This document shows positions 63,161-64,000 of a stretch of DNA of 64,000 bases, in pieces. The stretch is from NCBI GenBank assembly GCA_963700705.1, contig CAVOYQ010000018.1, positions 1 through 64,000 of the forward strand, written 5' to 3'. The stretch's first letter is position 1. Each line of letters opens with the position of its first letter. The notes beneath the pieces were generated by a model, which ran no database searches, was not told the DNA's origin, and worked only from the letters and a program-made list of their open reading frames with translations. This DNA is from JAHEFT01 sp963700705. Lineage in GTDB: Bacteria; Pseudomonadota; Gammaproteobacteria; Xanthomonadales; SZUA-36. A program made the position numbers and the translations under genes.

Positions 63161-64000
63161 TCACGGCGAAGATGCCTGCATCAATTCATCAAGCGGCCAG
63201 CGGGGCCGGGCCTGGATGACGTTGGGCTCGGATTCTCCCGCCAACAGGCGATGGTACCCCGCGAAGGCGATCATTGCTCCATTGTCCGTGCAAAATTCGA
63301 TCCGCGGGTAGGAAACACTCCAGCCAAATTTTCTGCCGGCGTCGGACAGGGTTTTCCGCAGTTGCAGGTTTGCGCCGACACCACCGGCGATGACCAGTTG
63401 TTTACAGCGGGTTTGCTGCATCGCACGCCGGCACTTGATCACCATGGTATCCACGACCGCTTTCTGGAACCCGGCGGCGATGTCCGCACAGGCGTTCGGA
63501 TCCCCGGAGTGTTTATTCCACAGGTTGCGCGTGTGGGTTTTCAGCCCGCTGAAACTGAATTCAAGGCCGGGGCGGTCGGTCATCGGCCGTGGAAACGCGA
63601 ACTTGTCCGGGTCACCGCTTTCAGCAGCGCGCGCCAGCACCGGCCCGCCAGGGTATCCAAGCCCGAGGAGTTTCGCGGTTTTGTCAAAAGCTTCACCGGC
63701 GGCGTCATCCAGGGTTTCACCGAGTATGCGGTAGTCTCCGAAATCCCGGACCTCCACCAGCATCGAGTGCCCTCCCGATACCAGCAGGGCGACAAACGGG
63801 AAACCGGGCGGATCAGGCTCCAGCAAGGGCGCCAGGAGGTGGCCCTCCATGTGGTGTACTGCGATGGCCGGTACGTCAAGCGCCTGCGCGATGGCCCGGC
63901 CGGCTGCGGCGCCTACCAGCAGCGCCCCCACCAGCCCGGGACCCGCCGTGTAGGCCACACCGTCAATTTCGCTGCGCCTGGTGCCGGCCTTTTCCATGCA
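63161..64000 (-). CDS. tsaD: tRNA threonylcarbamoyltransferase TsaD, N-terminus outside window
   Basis: The frame is open to the window edge, giving the C-terminal 279 or so residues of an enzyme usually about 340 long. The metal-binding HHMEGHLLAPLL, the nucleotide loops LLVSGGHSMLVEV and FSFSGLKTHTRN, VIAGGVGANLQLR and CTDNGAMIA are all in place. Together with TsaC (44.4 kb) it makes t6A37 in tRNAs. In this orientation it heads the tsaD-folB-folK cluster. Confidence 0.95.
   Translation of the reverse strand, partial: CMEKAGTRRSEIDGVAYTAGPGLVGALLVGAAAGRAIAQALDVPAIAVHHMEGHLLAPLLEPDPPGFPFVALLVSGGHSMLVEVRDFGDYRILGETLDDAAGEAFDKTAKLLGLGYPGGPVLARAAESGDPDKFAFPRPMTDRPGLEFSFSGLKTHTRNLWNKHSGDPNACADIAAGFQKAVVDTMVIKCRRAMQQTRCKQLVIAGGVGANLQLRKTLSDAGRKFGWSVSYPRIEFCTDNGAMIAFAGYHRLLAGESEPNVIQARPRWPLDELMQASSP

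Overview
The window looks like a chromosomal stretch of a GC-rich gammaproteobacterium. The evidence is gene content and order: def-fmt-rsmB-DUF4390-ntrY-ntrX-trkA-trkH; dprA-smg-topA-tsaC-hemF; polA-DUF2782; hemB-ysxC-cytochrome c4-dsbA-endonuclease; folB-folK; GSI glutamine synthetase with NtrBC. Affinity to the Xanthomonadales/Chromatiales side (Wenzhouxiangella-like) is an inference from gene style and was not tested. No phage, plasmid, CRISPR or intact IS is seen. Most of it is core genome, with one clearly accessory operon.

Layout. 1-2.45 kb: an edge-truncated ExeM/NucH-type nuclease, a 0.4 kb inverted-repeat element and a c5-like cytochrome. 2.5-4.3 kb: tRNA-Arg(CCG) followed by a repeat that copies its 3' end, an exported F420-reductase-like protein and a deleted PKHD-hydroxylase pseudogene. 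4.4-10.4 kb: a radical-SAM aminomutase (KamA), two ATP-grasp ligases and a GNAT-deacetylase fusion in one operon, trailed by a decayed GNAT gene. This looks like an undescribed small-molecule pathway and is the most interesting locus. 10.4-12 kb: DUF4097 repeat protein, ArfB and a small membrane protein. 12-13.8 kb: glnK-amtB behind NtrC boxes and a sigma-54 promoter. 14-22.8 kb: a LysR regulator, a HIBADH-family dehydrogenase, two broken TPR genes, an M14 peptidase and a PQQ-type dehydrogenase. 22.8-28.9 kb: uppP, glnA (also NtrC/sigma-54), a DUF4124 protein, ntrB, ntrC and dtd. 28.9-38.9 kb, minus strand: trkH, trkA, ntrX, ntrY, DUF4390, rsmB, fmt, def. 39-46 kb: LysM protein, dprA, smg, topA, tsaC, hemF. 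46-55.8 kb: polA, an orphan TRAP small permease, aroE, hemB, ysxC, cytochrome c4, dsbA, a nuclease and a TauE-type exporter. 56-64 kb: slt, an NDUFA9-like protein, cca, a MidA-like methyltransferase, a pteridine-reductase-like SDR, folK, folB and partial tsaD.

How it works together. The nitrogen circuit is nearly complete: NtrB/NtrC, their sensor GlnK, and two targets (glnK-amtB and glnA), each with paired NtrC boxes and a GG-N10-GC promoter. A second system, NtrY/NtrX, lies beside Trk potassium uptake, and its NtrX has a degenerate ATPase domain.

Caution on quality. At least a dozen genes are broken by what look like single-base indels, including the normally essential or near-essential fmt, folK and aroE. 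This points to residual assembly/sequencing indels for many of them. Genes with several lesions or missing segments may be true pseudogenes.
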